Of a stretch of DNA of 64,000 bases, positions 8,251-17,443 are shown in pieces. Numbering within the stretch: position 1 is the first letter of the stretch; every line of letters starts with the position of its first letter. The stretch lies in the NCBI GenBank assembly GCA_046351095.1, contig JAXLZC010000001.1, positions 1,674,001 to 1,738,000 on the forward strand, read 5' to 3'. The stretch is from BQWY01 sp046351095 (GTDB lineage Bacteria; Nitrospirota; Nitrospiria; Nitrospirales; Nitrospiraceae). The notes under the pieces are model-generated. The model saw nothing but the letters and a program-made list of their open reading frames with translations. It was not told where the DNA came from and ran no database searches. A program made the translations under genes and the position numbers.

Positions 8251-9291
8251 ATGACGAAGGTTTCCACAAAACCGACAGGAGCGGGCTCATCCGCATTGCG
8301 CGCGACGTTTGCCGTCTGCGCAGCGGCCCTGGCCCTGCACGCGGTCGCGCCGGACGCCCGTGCGTTGCAAGTCTTAGATCTGCTCGAGCCCTATAGCTTC
8401 GTCGTGGACAGCGCCAGCAAAGAGTATTTTATTTCCAGCGTGAACGGCGACGAGGCCGCGCACGACAACAACGGCTTCATTACGAAAGTGAACGAGGCCG
8501 GCGCCGTGGTCAAACTCAAATTCATCGGCGGCGGCATCGACGGCCAGACGCTCCACGCGCCGAAAGGGCTCGCGATCTATGGGCAGACGCTCTACGTCGC
8601 GGACCTCGACCAGGTGAAGGGTTACGATAAGACGACCGGCAAGCTGCTCGTCACGATCCCGCTCGGTTCCGGCGCGAGCCCACAAGCCGGCCCGCCCAGC
8701 CAACTCATGGATATTGCGTACGACGGAAAGACGTTCCTGTACGTCTCCGATCGAACACGCCACACCATTTACCGGATCGACCTTGCGAAGAACCACCAGG
8801 TCACAACGCTCATCGAGAACCCGGAGCTCGCAGGCCCGGCTGGACTCGCACTGCACCCGAAAGGCGACCACCTCGTCGTCGTCAGCTGGGACAAGGGCAA
8901 AATCGTCGAGGTACGCCTCGACGGCACGTATACCGAACTGGTCTCGAACGGGTTTTTTACGTCCCGCTTCGGGAACCTTTCCGGCGTCGACTTCGATCAG
9001 TGGGGCAACATGTACGTGTCGGACTTTACGCGCGGTAAGATCTGGCGTATGCGTCCGGACCACAAATTTCACGTGATCGCGGAATACCTGCCGAGTCCGG
9101 CCGATATCGCCATCGACCGCACCAGCCACGTGATCCTCGTGCCGTACCACTACGGCAATGCCGCCGAGATCAACGGCCTCGAAGCGCCGGTTAAAAAAAG
9201 CGCGCAGAAACGCTCGTTCGCGGATTATGGGTTCGGCCCAGGGACAGCCGAGCCGGAGAAACCGGCGCCGCCCGCCCACGGAGGCAAATAG
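8251..9291 (+). CDS. Secreted NHL/SMP-30-like beta-propeller protein
   Basis: The product is 346 residues. The N-terminus has basic residues, then a hydrophobic stretch (FAVCAAALALHAVA) and an Ala-rich cleavage region near residue 38 (DARA), so export to the periplasm or beyond is likely. The rest repeats blade-like units such as GLAIYGQTLYVADLD, IAYDGKTFLYVSDR, GLALHPKGDHLVV and VDFDQWGNMYVSD, typical of six-bladed NHL/SMP-30 propellers. The substrate or ligand is unknown. The ATG at 8251 was chosen because upstream codons show no signal features and a promoter overlaps them. The following Cys/His-rich gene starts 6 bp after its stop and is probably co-transcribed. Confidence 0.82.
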   Translation: MTKVSTKPTGAGSSALRATFAVCAAALALHAVAPDARALQVLDLLEPYSFVVDSASKEYFISSVNGDEAAHDNNGFITKVNEAGAVVKLKFIGGGIDGQTLHAPKGLAIYGQTLYVADLDQVKGYDKTTGKLLVTIPLGSGASPQAGPPSQLMDIAYDGKTFLYVSDRTRHTIYRIDLAKNHQVTTLIENPELAGPAGLALHPKGDHLVVVSWDKGKIVEVRLDGTYTELVSNGFFTSRFGNLSGVDFDQWGNMYVSDFTRGKIWRMRPDHKFHVIAEYLPSPADIAIDRTSHVILVPYHYGNAAEINGLEAPVKKSAQKRSFADYGFGPGTAEPEKPAPPAHGGK

Positions 9292-9297
9292 ATCGCC

Positions 9298-10011
9298 ATG
9301 AGTTTGTGCCTACATTGCCATCAGCGAAAAGGGAAACGCGCCTGCCCGGCGCTCGGCGGGTCGATTTGCGCGCCCTGCTGCGGCGAACATCGGATGGTGC
9401 GGATCGCCTGCCCGCCCGACTGCCAATACCTCTCGACCGGCGGCGACTATCAACAGAACCGGTTGGGCGAACAACTCTCCCCGTTGCGCCGTGACTTTTA
9501 TCGACAGATTGCCGAACTGGGTGGCGACGAGGCCGGCGCGGTATTCAACCTCGTCGAAGTTGTGGCCTTCGGCTATTTTCAGAGCCGTCGCGACGGGCAG
9601 GATGCGGAAGTCATTGCCGGGATTCAGGCCTTGCGCCGCAGCTTAAGTCCGCTGCACGTGCCGTCCGGCCCGTTGGCCGTGTTCGCCGAACACCTGATGA
9701 AGGAATACGAGAAGTACAAGAAGGAGCAGCCGAAAGAGTTGGTCGAACTGCAGGCGACGCCGGAAGTGTTGGAGCGCGCCATCAAATTCATTACGGAGTT
9801 TTCAGGGCAGGGCTTCCAATCGCAGCGCTATCTCAACGCACTGATCGGCTATGTGCGCACGGCCTATCCCGACGTGGCCGCACAACTGACGAAACAGAAC
9901 GACCGCAGCAGTATCTTCATCCCTGGCCAGATGATGCCGCGCCAGGAACCGGAACCCCAAGGTCACGGCCACACGCACGGCCCGGGCTGCCAACACCACC
10001 ATCATCACTAA
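9298..10011 (+). CDS. Cys-rich N-terminal, His-rich C-terminal protein of unknown function
   Basis: This 237-residue protein has eight cysteines in its first 42 residues (C4, C7, C16, C24, C27, C28, C38, C42), spaced like zinc-binding knuckles. A helical middle section contains a Lys/Glu stretch (KEYEKYKKEQPKEL), and the C-terminus is rich in His and Gly, ending in five histidines. The N-terminal pattern (CPALGGSICAPCCG, ACPPDCQYL) resembles conserved hypothetical proteins I recall from several environmental phyla; I cannot name a function. Metal binding is an inference from composition. It follows the NHL gene by 6 bp and has a GGAGG 13 bases before the ATG. Confidence 0.75.
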   Translation: MSLCLHCHQRKGKRACPALGGSICAPCCGEHRMVRIACPPDCQYLSTGGDYQQNRLGEQLSPLRRDFYRQIAELGGDEAGAVFNLVEVVAFGYFQSRRDGQDAEVIAGIQALRRSLSPLHVPSGPLAVFAEHLMKEYEKYKKEQPKELVELQATPEVLERAIKFITEFSGQGFQSQRYLNALIGYVRTAYPDVAAQLTKQNDRSSIFIPGQMMPRQEPEPQGHGHTHGPGCQHHHHH

Positions 10012-10040
10012 CACGCGGTTCTCGCCAGCGACTCGACACA

Positions 10041-10080
10041 AAAAAATCGGGGCCGACGGCATTGCCGCACGGCCCCGATT
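10041..10080 (-). terminator. Strong intrinsic terminator of the rpsF-to-ppi run
   Basis: An 11-bp perfect stem (aatcggggccg, 10045-10055, with cggccccgatt, 10070-10080) encloses a second small stem (cggc/gccg). On the minus strand it is followed directly by a T-tract. It lies 39 bp past the ppi stop codon. It may also slow plus-strand transcription, but there is no T-tract on that side. Confidence 0.9.
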
Positions 10081-10118
10081 CACAACGCACCATCTACAGG
10101 CCTTCGTTACCCGCAGCG

Positions 10119-10715
10119 CTACTCGACGATCGTCACGGTCATTTCGATCCGTTCGTTCGGAAGGTCGTTGGGCCCGCGCGGCGAACTCACGATCTTATCC
10201 GCGACGCCCATCCCCTTCGTCACCTCGCCGAACACCGTGTACTGGCGGTCGAGGAACCGCGAGTCTTCCACCACGATAAAAAATTGCGAGCCGGCCGTGT
10301 CCACGTTGCCGCCTTGGCGCGCCGCCGAGAGGATGCCGCGTTTGTGCGGCGTGTCGTTGAACTCCGCCTTCACGGTATAGCCGGGGCCGCCCATACCGTA
10401 GGTTTCTTTTTTCCCCGGATCCTTCGTGTTCGGATCGCCGCCTTGAATCATGAAGCCAGGAATCACACGGTGAAAAATCGTCCCGTTGTAAAACCCGGAC
10501 TTTGCCAGCTTGACGAAGTTTTCGACGTGCTTCGGCGCGAGATCCGGGAACAGCTTCAGTTCGATCTCGCCGATCTTCGTTTTGATGATCGCGCGCGGCC
10601 CAGGCTTTCCAGCCGCAGCCTTATCGTCCGCGAGGGCCGCTCCGCCGAATGCGACCACACTCACGAACGCCGCCACCGTGACCATCCGCACAAAAGTCTT
10701 CACAGTCGTAGACAT
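10119..10715 (-). CDS. Exported cyclophilin-type peptidyl-prolyl isomerase
   Basis: This 198-residue protein has a signal peptide (MSTTVKTFVRMVTVAAF.. then AALADD) followed by a bacterial cyclophilin domain. Recognisable blocks are FHRVIPGFMIQGGDP, with the catalytic Arg and the Phe/Met/Gln pocket, and SQFFIV. It should speed proline isomerisation of periplasmic proteins. The ATG at 10715 sits five bases after AGAGGAGG (10721-10728). A GTG six bases earlier abuts the RBS and is less likely. It is the last gene before the terminator at 10041-10080. An ordinary ppiA/ppiB name would be only a family label. Confidence 0.93.
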   Translation of the reverse strand: MSTTVKTFVRMVTVAAFVSVVAFGGAALADDKAAAGKPGPRAIIKTKIGEIELKLFPDLAPKHVENFVKLAKSGFYNGTIFHRVIPGFMIQGGDPNTKDPGKKETYGMGGPGYTVKAEFNDTPHKRGILSAARQGGNVDTAGSQFFIVVEDSRFLDRQYTVFGEVTKGMGVADKIVSSPRGPNDLPNERIEMTVTIVE

Positions 10716-10826
10716 GCGCACCTCCTCTGTATCGTCCGATCATGACGCCCGCTTCGGCATCCTACCATATGGTCCGCCGAACGATCGCCTTTCGTCCATC
10801 CCAAAGTCTGACGCGCCTGCGACATC

Positions 10827-11576
10827 TTAGGCGCCGTGCGGAGGCTCCGATTCCAACCGCGCCAAGGCGGCACGCGCCGCGGCCTGCTCCGCGGTTTTTT
10901 TTGTATGCCCGCGCCCCGCGCCCCAGATCTCGCCGCGAATCACGACCTCCACTTCGAATTCCTTCCGATGGTCGGGACCCCGCTCGCCTGTCGTGCGATA
11001 GGTCGGTAAAAGATCGAACCGTCGCTGACACTGTTCTTGGAAACGCGTTTTGTAGTCGGAAGATTCGAGGACGCCGGTCTGAGCCGACAAGGCATGCACC
11101 TCGCGCGCGAGCACACGGAGGACGAAGTCGCGGCTGGCCTCGAACCCGCCGTCAGCGTAAATCGCCGCAGTCACCGCTTCGAGTCCATCGGCCAACAACG
11201 ACGGTTTTTCGCGTCCGGCGGTTAGTTCTTCGCCGCGCCCAAGACGAAGGAATTGCCCTAGACCAAGGCGTCGCGCGGCGTCGGCCAGACAGGACTCGCT
11301 GACCAACTGCGCCTTGACCTTCGACAGTTGCCCTTCGTTCCATTCGGGAAAGCGCGTGACGAGACAATCCGTCACGACCAACGACACGACGGCGTCGCCC
11401 AGAAACTCCAGCCGCTCGTTGTGCGTGTCGGTCGCCGCAGTCCGTTCGTTGAAAAACGACTTGTGAGTCAGCGCACGGTCAAGCAAGGCAGGCTGTTGAA
11501 AATGGTAGCCGAGTGCCGCCTCGATGGCCGGCACATTCGACTGCGCCCCGAGATCTCGACGTGGTGAGGCATCCAT
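10827..11576 (-). CDS. rnc: Ribonuclease III
   Basis: This 249-residue endoribonuclease cleaves double-stranded RNA in rRNA precursors and some mRNAs. The RNase III signature HNERLEFLGD spans 52-61 and carries the metal-binding Glu and Asp. The second acidic cluster DGLEAVTAAIY and a C-terminal dsRNA-binding domain (DYKTRFQEQCQ to KKTAEQAAARAAL) are complete. It lies 69 bp downstream of fabF, the fab-rnc linkage seen in many bacteria, within the long minus-strand run. Confidence 0.96.
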   Translation of the reverse strand: MDASPRRDLGAQSNVPAIEAALGYHFQQPALLDRALTHKSFFNERTAATDTHNERLEFLGDAVVSLVVTDCLVTRFPEWNEGQLSKVKAQLVSESCLADAARRLGLGQFLRLGRGEELTAGREKPSLLADGLEAVTAAIYADGGFEASRDFVLRVLAREVHALSAQTGVLESSDYKTRFQEQCQRRFDLLPTYRTTGERGPDHRKEFEVEVVIRGEIWGAGRGHTKKTAEQAAARAALARLESEPPHGA

Positions 11577-11645
11577 GGGAAACTACTGGTTGCGGAATCG
11601 CAGGTGGAGAGCGAAGAACCGAGTGCGTGCGAGTTCGACGGTGAG

Positions 11646-12890
11646 CTACGCGTCGAATCGACGGTACAGCACGCAGGCGTTCACGCCGCCGAACCCGAAG
11701 GAGTTGGAGAGTCCCACGTCGATCCGCACCTTCCGCGCGGTCCCCGGCACATAGTCCAGATCGCAGGCGGGATCGGGATTGTCCAAATTGATGGTCGGCG
11801 GAATTGTCCCGCGATGGATCGCCAGCACGGTGAACACCCCTTCGATCCCACCGGCGGCCCCGAGCAAGTGCCCGGTCATCGACTTCGGCGAACTGACGGG
11901 GATACGCGGTGCCAAGTCCCCGAAGACCTGTTTGATGGCGCGTGTCTCGATGGCGTCAGCCATCGTGGAGGTGGCGTGCGCCTTGATATAGCCGACGTCG
12001 GTCTTGGCAATTCCGGCGTCGCGAATGGCGGCTTCCATACAGCGCACGGCGCCCTCGCCGTCTTCCGGCGGCGCGGTGATGTGATAGGCGTCGCTGTTCA
12101 TCGCGTAGCCGATCACTTCGCAATAGATACGCGCACCGCGGCGACGCGCAAATTCCAGTTCTTCCAACACCAGCACACCGGCGCCTTCGCCGAGCACAAA
12201 GCCGTCGCGGTCTTTGTCGAACGGGCGGCAGGCCTTCGTCGGCGCGTCGTTCCGCGTCGAGAGCGCGCGCGAGGCCGCAAAGCCCGACACGCCCAAGGGC
12301 GTAATCGCGGCTTCCGCGCCGCCCGCCACCATCACATCCGCTTCGCCGCGCTGGATCAACCGAAACGCGTCGCCGATACAATTGTTGCCGGTTGCGCACG
12401 CAGTCACGGCGCAGGAATTCGGCCCACGCGCGCCGATCCGAATGGCGATCTGCCCCGAGGCGAGGTTGATGATCGTCATCGGAATAAAAAAGGGCGAGAC
12501 CTTGCCCGGCCCTTTTTCCGCCAGCACTTTTCCGTAATGCTCAATGGAGCCGAGGCCGCCGATACCGGAGCCGACATACACGCCGACACGTTCGGATGTT
12601 TCGGGCGTCACCTTCAACCCGGCGTCGTCCACCGCCAGTTGGCTTGCGCCGACGGCGTAGTGGATGAACAGGTCCATCTTCTTGATTTCTTTTTTCTCGA
12701 TGAACTGCGCGGGGTCGAAGTCTTTCACCTCGCCGGCGATCTGCACGGGGAAGTCGGTCACGTCGAAGCGCGTGATCCGGTCGATGCCGGAGGTTCCGGC
12801 GCACAACGCCGTCCACGTCTTTTCGACGCCTGTGCCCAACGGCGTGACGCACCCTAATCCTGTCACTACGACCCGACGTTTCGCCTGCAC
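11646..12890 (-). CDS. fabF: 3-oxoacyl-ACP synthase II (FabF)
   Basis: This 414-residue enzyme condenses malonyl-ACP with growing acyl-ACP. The catalytic triad is visible: C165 in AVTACATGN, H305 in IKAHATST and H341 in KSMTGHLLG, with the supporting K336. The C-terminal NSFGFGGVNA glycine loop is intact. The GTG at 12890 lies six bases after AAGGAG and gives MQAKRRVVVTGLG; a GTG 15 bases further upstream is open but has no better RBS. It follows acpP by 51 bp. Confidence 0.96.
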   Translation of the reverse strand: MQAKRRVVVTGLGCVTPLGTGVEKTWTALCAGTSGIDRITRFDVTDFPVQIAGEVKDFDPAQFIEKKEIKKMDLFIHYAVGASQLAVDDAGLKVTPETSERVGVYVGSGIGGLGSIEHYGKVLAEKGPGKVSPFFIPMTIINLASGQIAIRIGARGPNSCAVTACATGNNCIGDAFRLIQRGEADVMVAGGAEAAITPLGVSGFAASRALSTRNDAPTKACRPFDKDRDGFVLGEGAGVLVLEELEFARRRGARIYCEVIGYAMNSDAYHITAPPEDGEGAVRCMEAAIRDAGIAKTDVGYIKAHATSTMADAIETRAIKQVFGDLAPRIPVSSPKSMTGHLLGAAGGIEGVFTVLAIHRGTIPPTINLDNPDPACDLDYVPGTARKVRIDVGLSNSFGFGGVNACVLYRRFDA

Positions 12891-12941
12891 CGCGCGCTCC
12901 TTCACCGTCTCGGCCGAGACCGGACGGCGATCAACGAACCC

Positions 12942-13196
12942 TTAGGCCTTTTCCTTGATGTAATCGAGGGCCTTGCCGACCGTCAAAATCTTCTCCGCGT
13001 CCTCGTCGGGAATTTCGATTTCGAATTCCTCTTCGAGGGCCATAACCAACTCCACCGTGTCGAGCGAGTCCGCACCCAGGTCCTCGACGAAGGAGGCCTC
13101 GGGCGTAACTTCATCCTCTTCCACACCGAGCTGCTCCGCGATGATCTTTTTTACGCGCTCTTCGACCGACCCGCTCTTCTTCGCCTCGTCTGCCAT
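12942..13196 (-). CDS. acpP: Acyl carrier protein
   Basis: This 84-residue acidic protein carries fatty-acid intermediates on a phosphopantetheine arm attached to S44 in the DSL motif (GADSLDTVEL). The N-terminus is slightly longer than E. coli AcpP (MADEAKKSGS). An AGGAGGGAG lies just before the ATG, consistent with high expression. It sits between fabG and fabF in the usual order. Confidence 0.97.
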   Translation of the reverse strand: MADEAKKSGSVEERVKKIIAEQLGVEEDEVTPEASFVEDLGADSLDTVELVMALEEEFEIEIPDEDAEKILTVGKALDYIKEKA

Positions 13197-13259
13197 GGTT
13201 GCTCCCTCCTGTTGCGTCTCGAATGGTCTGTCTCTATGACTCTTCCCGACCGGGTCGCC

Positions 13260-14012
13260 CTACACCATCAACATGCCGCCGTTGACGTGCAAGACCTGGC
13301 CGGTAATATAGCTGGCTTCGTCCGACGATAAAAACCGCACGGCCTCGGCGACATCGCTCGGCTGCCCGAGGCGCCCCAAGGGAATCTGCTTATACAGGGC
13401 GTCCTTCACCTCTTGCGACAACCCTTGCGTCATCGCGGTGTCGATGAATCCCGGCGCCACCGCATTCACCGTCACGTTGCGGCTGGCATATTCGCGCGCC
13501 ACCGTCTTGGTGAAGCCGATCACGGCGCCTTTGGACGCCGCGTAGTTCGCCTGCCCCGCATTGCCCATCACACCCACGATGGACGCGATGTTCACGATGC
13601 GGCCGTATCGCGCCTTGGTCATCGGCTGCAGCACCGCCTTCGTGCAGTTGAACGTACCGGTCAAGTTCACTTGCAAGACCAGGTTCCAATCCTCTTCGCG
13701 CATACGCAACAGCAAGCCGTCGCGCGTGATGCCGGCGTTGTTGACGAGAATATCGACCTTGCCCAAATCCTTCGTCACCTGCTCGACCATCCCCTTGGCG
13801 TCCGCCGCATCGGCGACGTTCACCTTCACCGCGATGGCCTTGCGCCCGAGGGCCTGCACCGCCGACACCGCGTCCTGCGCGCGCGCCGGATCCAAATCCG
13901 CGATCGCCACATCGGCGCCGTGTTTCGCCAACATTTCCGCAATCGCGCGGCCGATGCCCTGTGCCCCGCCCGTGACGATTGCGACTCGCCCGTTCAACGA
14001 CGACGATGCCAT
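13260..14012 (-). CDS. fabG: 3-oxoacyl-ACP reductase (FabG)
   Basis: This 250-residue short-chain dehydrogenase reduces beta-ketoacyl-ACP with NADPH. The cofactor loop is TGGAQGIG at 14-21, the structural NNAG is at 91-94, and the catalytic set is S144, Y157 and K161. The C-terminus (GQVLHVNGGM) is the FabG type. It lies 46 bp after fabD and 63 bp before acpP. Confidence 0.96.
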   Translation of the reverse strand: MASSSLNGRVAIVTGGAQGIGRAIAEMLAKHGADVAIADLDPARAQDAVSAVQALGRKAIAVKVNVADAADAKGMVEQVTKDLGKVDILVNNAGITRDGLLLRMREEDWNLVLQVNLTGTFNCTKAVLQPMTKARYGRIVNIASIVGVMGNAGQANYAASKGAVIGFTKTVAREYASRNVTVNAVAPGFIDTAMTQGLSQEVKDALYKQIPLGRLGQPSDVAEAVRFLSSDEASYITGQVLHVNGGMLMV

Positions 14013-14058
14013 GCGCGCCCCTTTCCTACGGTTCCTACGTTACGAGTCAACACACCAA

Positions 14059-15012
14059 TCAGGCGGTCACCGCGGGGCGTCCCAACGCCGCGCGCGTGCT
14101 CTCGACCGTCGCCGGATCGTGCACGTTATAGGTCACGGCGGTCGATTGAATCCGCTTCACCAATCCCGTCAGCACCGTGCCCGGACCGATTTCGACGAAC
14201 GTGCCCACACCCATGGCCGCCATCGCGGCAATCGAATCTTCCCACAAAACGGACGAGGGCAGTTGGCGGATCAACGACGGGACGATGTCTGCCGCCTGAC
14301 TGATCGCTCTGGCCTCGGCATTATTCACAATCGGACAGACCGGTGTGCGCCACTGCGCCTTCGCCAGGTCGGCCGCCAATCGGTCGGCAGCAGACTGCAT
14401 CAACGGCGTATGCACCGGCACACTTACCGGCAATGGAATCGCTTTGCGGACGCCGTTCGCCTTCGCCAATTCGATGGCTCGTTCGACGGCAGCTTTTTCG
14501 CCCGCAATCACCACTTGTCCGGGACAATTAAAATTGGCTGCAGCGACGACACCGATGGAAGACGCTTCTTGACACACTCGACGCGCGACCTCCGGCGTAG
14601 GGCCGAGTAACGCCGCCACTAATCCCGTGCCCGGCGGTACGGCTTCCGCCATGTACCGTCCGCGCTTCTGCACCAAACCCACCGCATCCGCAAAACTCAC
14701 CGCGCCGGCGGCGACCAACGCGCTGTATTCGCCCAAACTATGCCCGGCGACAGCGACCGGCTGAAAGTCCGCCGCGGCGCAGGCGCGATAGGCGGCGATC
14801 GAGGCGGTCAACAGTGCGGGCTGCGTAAATTCCGTCGAGTTCAGTCGTTCGGCCGGTCCGTCGAAGCAGAGCGCAGCCATGTCGTAGCGGACGATGGCGG
14901 ACGCTTCCTCGTACGTACGTTTGGCGATGGGAAAGGCGTCGTAGAGCGCTCGGCCCATGCCCAACGATTGCGATCCTTGTCCTGGAAACAGCAGCGCAAT
15001 TCCGGCGGTCAT
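14059..15012 (-). CDS. fabD: Malonyl-CoA:ACP transacylase (FabD)
   Basis: This 317-residue enzyme loads malonate onto ACP. The oxyanion segment FPGQGSQ is at 9-15, the nucleophile S92 lies in GHSLGEYSAL, and H201 lies in VPVHTPLM. The length is usual. It sits 82 bp downstream of fabH in the fab cluster. Confidence 0.96.
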   Translation of the reverse strand: MTAGIALLFPGQGSQSLGMGRALYDAFPIAKRTYEEASAIVRYDMAALCFDGPAERLNSTEFTQPALLTASIAAYRACAAADFQPVAVAGHSLGEYSALVAAGAVSFADAVGLVQKRGRYMAEAVPPGTGLVAALLGPTPEVARRVCQEASSIGVVAAANFNCPGQVVIAGEKAAVERAIELAKANGVRKAIPLPVSVPVHTPLMQSAADRLAADLAKAQWRTPVCPIVNNAEARAISQAADIVPSLIRQLPSSVLWEDSIAAMAAMGVGTFVEIGPGTVLTGLVKRIQSTAVTYNVHDPATVESTRAALGRPAVTA

Positions 15013-15094
15013 GGGGCGTAAGATATGGGGGAAAGCCGACTCGTTGTCAACGACAAACTCCGCCGAAATTTGTTCACCGAACGGCGCGAGAATC

Positions 15095-16078
15095 TTACCA
15101 TCGAATCAACGCCGAGGCCCAGGTCAGTCCGGCCCCGAACGCGCCCAACAAGACCAAATTCCCGGGACGAATGCGCCCGGCGCGCACCGCTTCGTCGAGC
15201 GCGATGGGGATCGATGCGGCCGACGTATTGCCGTAGCGATCCATATTCAAAAACACTTTCGACTCGGGCAGCTTCAAGCGATCCGCGACGGCGCGGATGA
15301 TCCGAATGTTCGCTTGATGCGGTACGTACAGGTCGAGGTCGGCCGCCGTGTAGCCCTGCGCCGCCAACGTCTCGCGCGCACTTTCTTCCAGCGTCCGCAC
15401 GGCGACTTTGAACGTTTCGTTGCCGCGCATTTTGATGAAGTGCGATCGCTCGTCGAGGACGGCCGTCGAAGGAGGCCTCCGCGATCCGCCGCCCGGCACG
15501 CAGATGTAATCCCACAAGGCGCCGTCCGAGCCAAGCTGCGTCGAGAGTACGCCGCCGCCTTCTTGCCGCGCACTCACCACGGCGGCACCCGCACCGTCGC
15601 CGAACAAGATACAGGTATTGCGATCCGTCCAATCCGTGATCGCCGACATCACTTCCGACCCGACCACCAACACATGCCGCGCACCGGTGCGTACATAGGC
15701 CGTCGCCACGCTTAGCGCGTACACAAAGCCGCAACAGGCAGCCGACAGATCGCAGGCAGCGGCACGAACGGCGCCTAGTCGATGTTGTAGCAGACACGCG
15801 GTCGCGGGAAGCGGATAGTCCGGCGTGCAGGTCGCCACGAGCACATAGTCCAAATCGGCGGCCGCGACTCCGGCAGCCTTCAACGCGCGCTCCGCGGCTT
15901 TGACACCGAGGTCGGAGCAGGCTTCACCCTCAGCCACCACATGGCGCTCGCGAATGCCGGTGCGCTCCGTGATCCATTCGTCGGAGGTCGCGACCATCCG
16001 TTCGAGATCGGCATTGGTCACCACGCGCTCCGGCACGTAGGAGCCGGTGCCGCTGATACACGCGGTCTGCAGCATCAT
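15095..16078 (-). CDS. fabH: 3-oxoacyl-ACP synthase III (FabH)
   Basis: This 327-residue enzyme starts fatty-acid synthesis by condensing an acyl-CoA primer with malonyl-ACP. The active-site residues are C115 in DLSAACCGF, H254 in VPHQANIRI and N284 in RYGNTSAAS. The frame is open far upstream through plsX, but the ATG at 16078 overlaps the plsX TGA (ATGA), giving coupled translation and the standard N-terminus. Confidence 0.96.
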   Translation of the reverse strand: MMLQTACISGTGSYVPERVVTNADLERMVATSDEWITERTGIRERHVVAEGEACSDLGVKAAERALKAAGVAAADLDYVLVATCTPDYPLPATACLLQHRLGAVRAAACDLSAACCGFVYALSVATAYVRTGARHVLVVGSEVMSAITDWTDRNTCILFGDGAGAAVVSARQEGGGVLSTQLGSDGALWDYICVPGGGSRRPPSTAVLDERSHFIKMRGNETFKVAVRTLEESARETLAAQGYTAADLDLYVPHQANIRIIRAVADRLKLPESKVFLNMDRYGNTSAASIPIALDEAVRAGRIRPGNLVLLGAFGAGLTWASALIRW

Positions 16079-17106
16079 GCGGAGGCGTCCTGTGCGGGGG
16101 CGGCGGGACGGCGGGACAAACTTTCTTCGATGTCTTGCTGGATCAATTCGTTCAGGCGGCTTTCGGCCAGTGCCTTCGCCCGACGGACGGCATTTTTGAT
16201 GGCCTTCGCCGACGAGCGGCCATGGCAAATCATGCAGATGCCGTTTACGCCGAGCAGCGGCGCGCCGCCGAATTCGGCGTAGTCGATCTTTCGCTTCAGA
16301 TTCAAGAGGGGCGACGCGATGAGCGGATAGGCTAGGCGGCCCCAGAACGAACCGGAAATTTCCTTGAGCAGCAATTTCTTGATGGTGTCGGCGACGCCTT
16401 CGGAAATTTTCAGCGCGACGTTGCCGATGAACCCGTCGCATACGACGACGTCGGCCTGTCCGCTGTACACCTCGCGGCCTTCGACGTTGCCGATAAAATT
16501 GATCGGGCTGGCCTTCAACAACTTGAAGGCTTCCTTCGTGACTTCGTTGCCCTTGGTGTCTTCCTCGCCGATGCTCAAGAGGCCGACGCGCGGGTTCGGC
16601 TTGTTCAGCAAATGTTTGGCGTATTCGTTGCCCATCAAACCGAACTGTTCGAGGTGCTGCGGCGAACAATCGACATTGGCGCCGACATCCAACATGACGG
16701 CATATCCCGTCAACGTTGGAAGCGCGGTGGCGATCGCAGGCCGCTCGACGCCCTTCGTCAGTTCCAGCACAAAAAACGCGGCGACCATACTGGCGCCGGT
16801 GTTTCCCGCGCTGATGACGGCTTGGGCTTCGCCCGATTTGACCAGTTCGGTGGCGATCCAGACGGAGGAGTCGCGTTTTCTGCGGGCGACTTGCGCGGGC
16901 GACTCGTGCATCTCCACGACCTGCGAGGCGTGGCGCACAGTGAGGCGAGGATCGTCGATCTTGAGCGTGCGCATCTGCTCGCGCAGTTGCGTTTCGTCTC
17001 CGACGAGCACGATCTCGACGTTGGATTCGGCTGCCGCGAGGCGGGCGCCTTCGAGAATGGGGGCCGGTCCATGGTCCCCACCCATCGCATCAAGGGCTAT
17101 CTTCAT
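16075..17106 (-). CDS. plsX: Phosphate acyltransferase PlsX
   Basis: This 343-residue protein converts acyl-ACP to acyl-phosphate for glycerolipid synthesis by PlsY. It begins MKIALDAMGGDHGP, the family hallmark, with later conserved GNTGA, MLDVGAN, NEYAKH, SIGEE and VVCDGFIGNVALK segments. The C-terminus is extended by about ten Ala/Pro-rich residues. It lies between rpmF and fabH, the common rpmF-plsX-fabH order, and overlaps fabH by four bases. Confidence 0.96.
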   Translation of the reverse strand: MKIALDAMGGDHGPAPILEGARLAAAESNVEIVLVGDETQLREQMRTLKIDDPRLTVRHASQVVEMHESPAQVARRKRDSSVWIATELVKSGEAQAVISAGNTGASMVAAFFVLELTKGVERPAIATALPTLTGYAVMLDVGANVDCSPQHLEQFGLMGNEYAKHLLNKPNPRVGLLSIGEEDTKGNEVTKEAFKLLKASPINFIGNVEGREVYSGQADVVVCDGFIGNVALKISEGVADTIKKLLLKEISGSFWGRLAYPLIASPLLNLKRKIDYAEFGGAPLLGVNGICMICHGRSSAKAIKNAVRRAKALAESRLNELIQQDIEESLSRRPAAPAQDASA

Positions 17107-17234
17107 GCAGCGTGTGGGTGTTGCCGTGCGAGAGGACGGCGGCGCAGGGGCGCTCGCCCGCTACGCGTCGGTCGCCGACATCCCGTGATCTCGGCGAACA
17201 GGTCGGCATCCTCGTCCATGAGGATGCCGCGCAC

Positions 17235-17420
17235 CTAGGCTTCTTCGACCTGAATGACCGCCTTGCCCTTGTAGGTCCCGCAGCTCAAACAGACGCGATG
17301 CGGCAACTTCAACTCGTGGCACTGCGGACAGACGGAAAATCCCGGCGGCACAATGCGCAACTTGGCGGTGCGCCGCTTGTCTCGACGGGCTCGTGAATGT
17401 TTATGTTTTGGATTAGGCAT
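17235..17420 (-). CDS. rpmF: 50S ribosomal protein bL32
   Basis: This 61-residue basic protein begins MPNPKHKHSRARRDKRR and contains CPQCHELKLPHRVCLSCG, a four-Cys zinc ribbon, so it is the zinc-binding (C+) form of L32. The frame runs on upstream into the DUF177 gene, but the ATG at 17420 gives the standard L32 start. The DUF177-rpmF-plsX order is typical. Confidence 0.96.
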   Translation of the reverse strand: MPNPKHKHSRARRDKRRTAKLRIVPPGFSVCPQCHELKLPHRVCLSCGTYKGKAVIQVEEA

Positions 17421-17443
17421 GGCCGATTCGTCCCACTTTCCCT

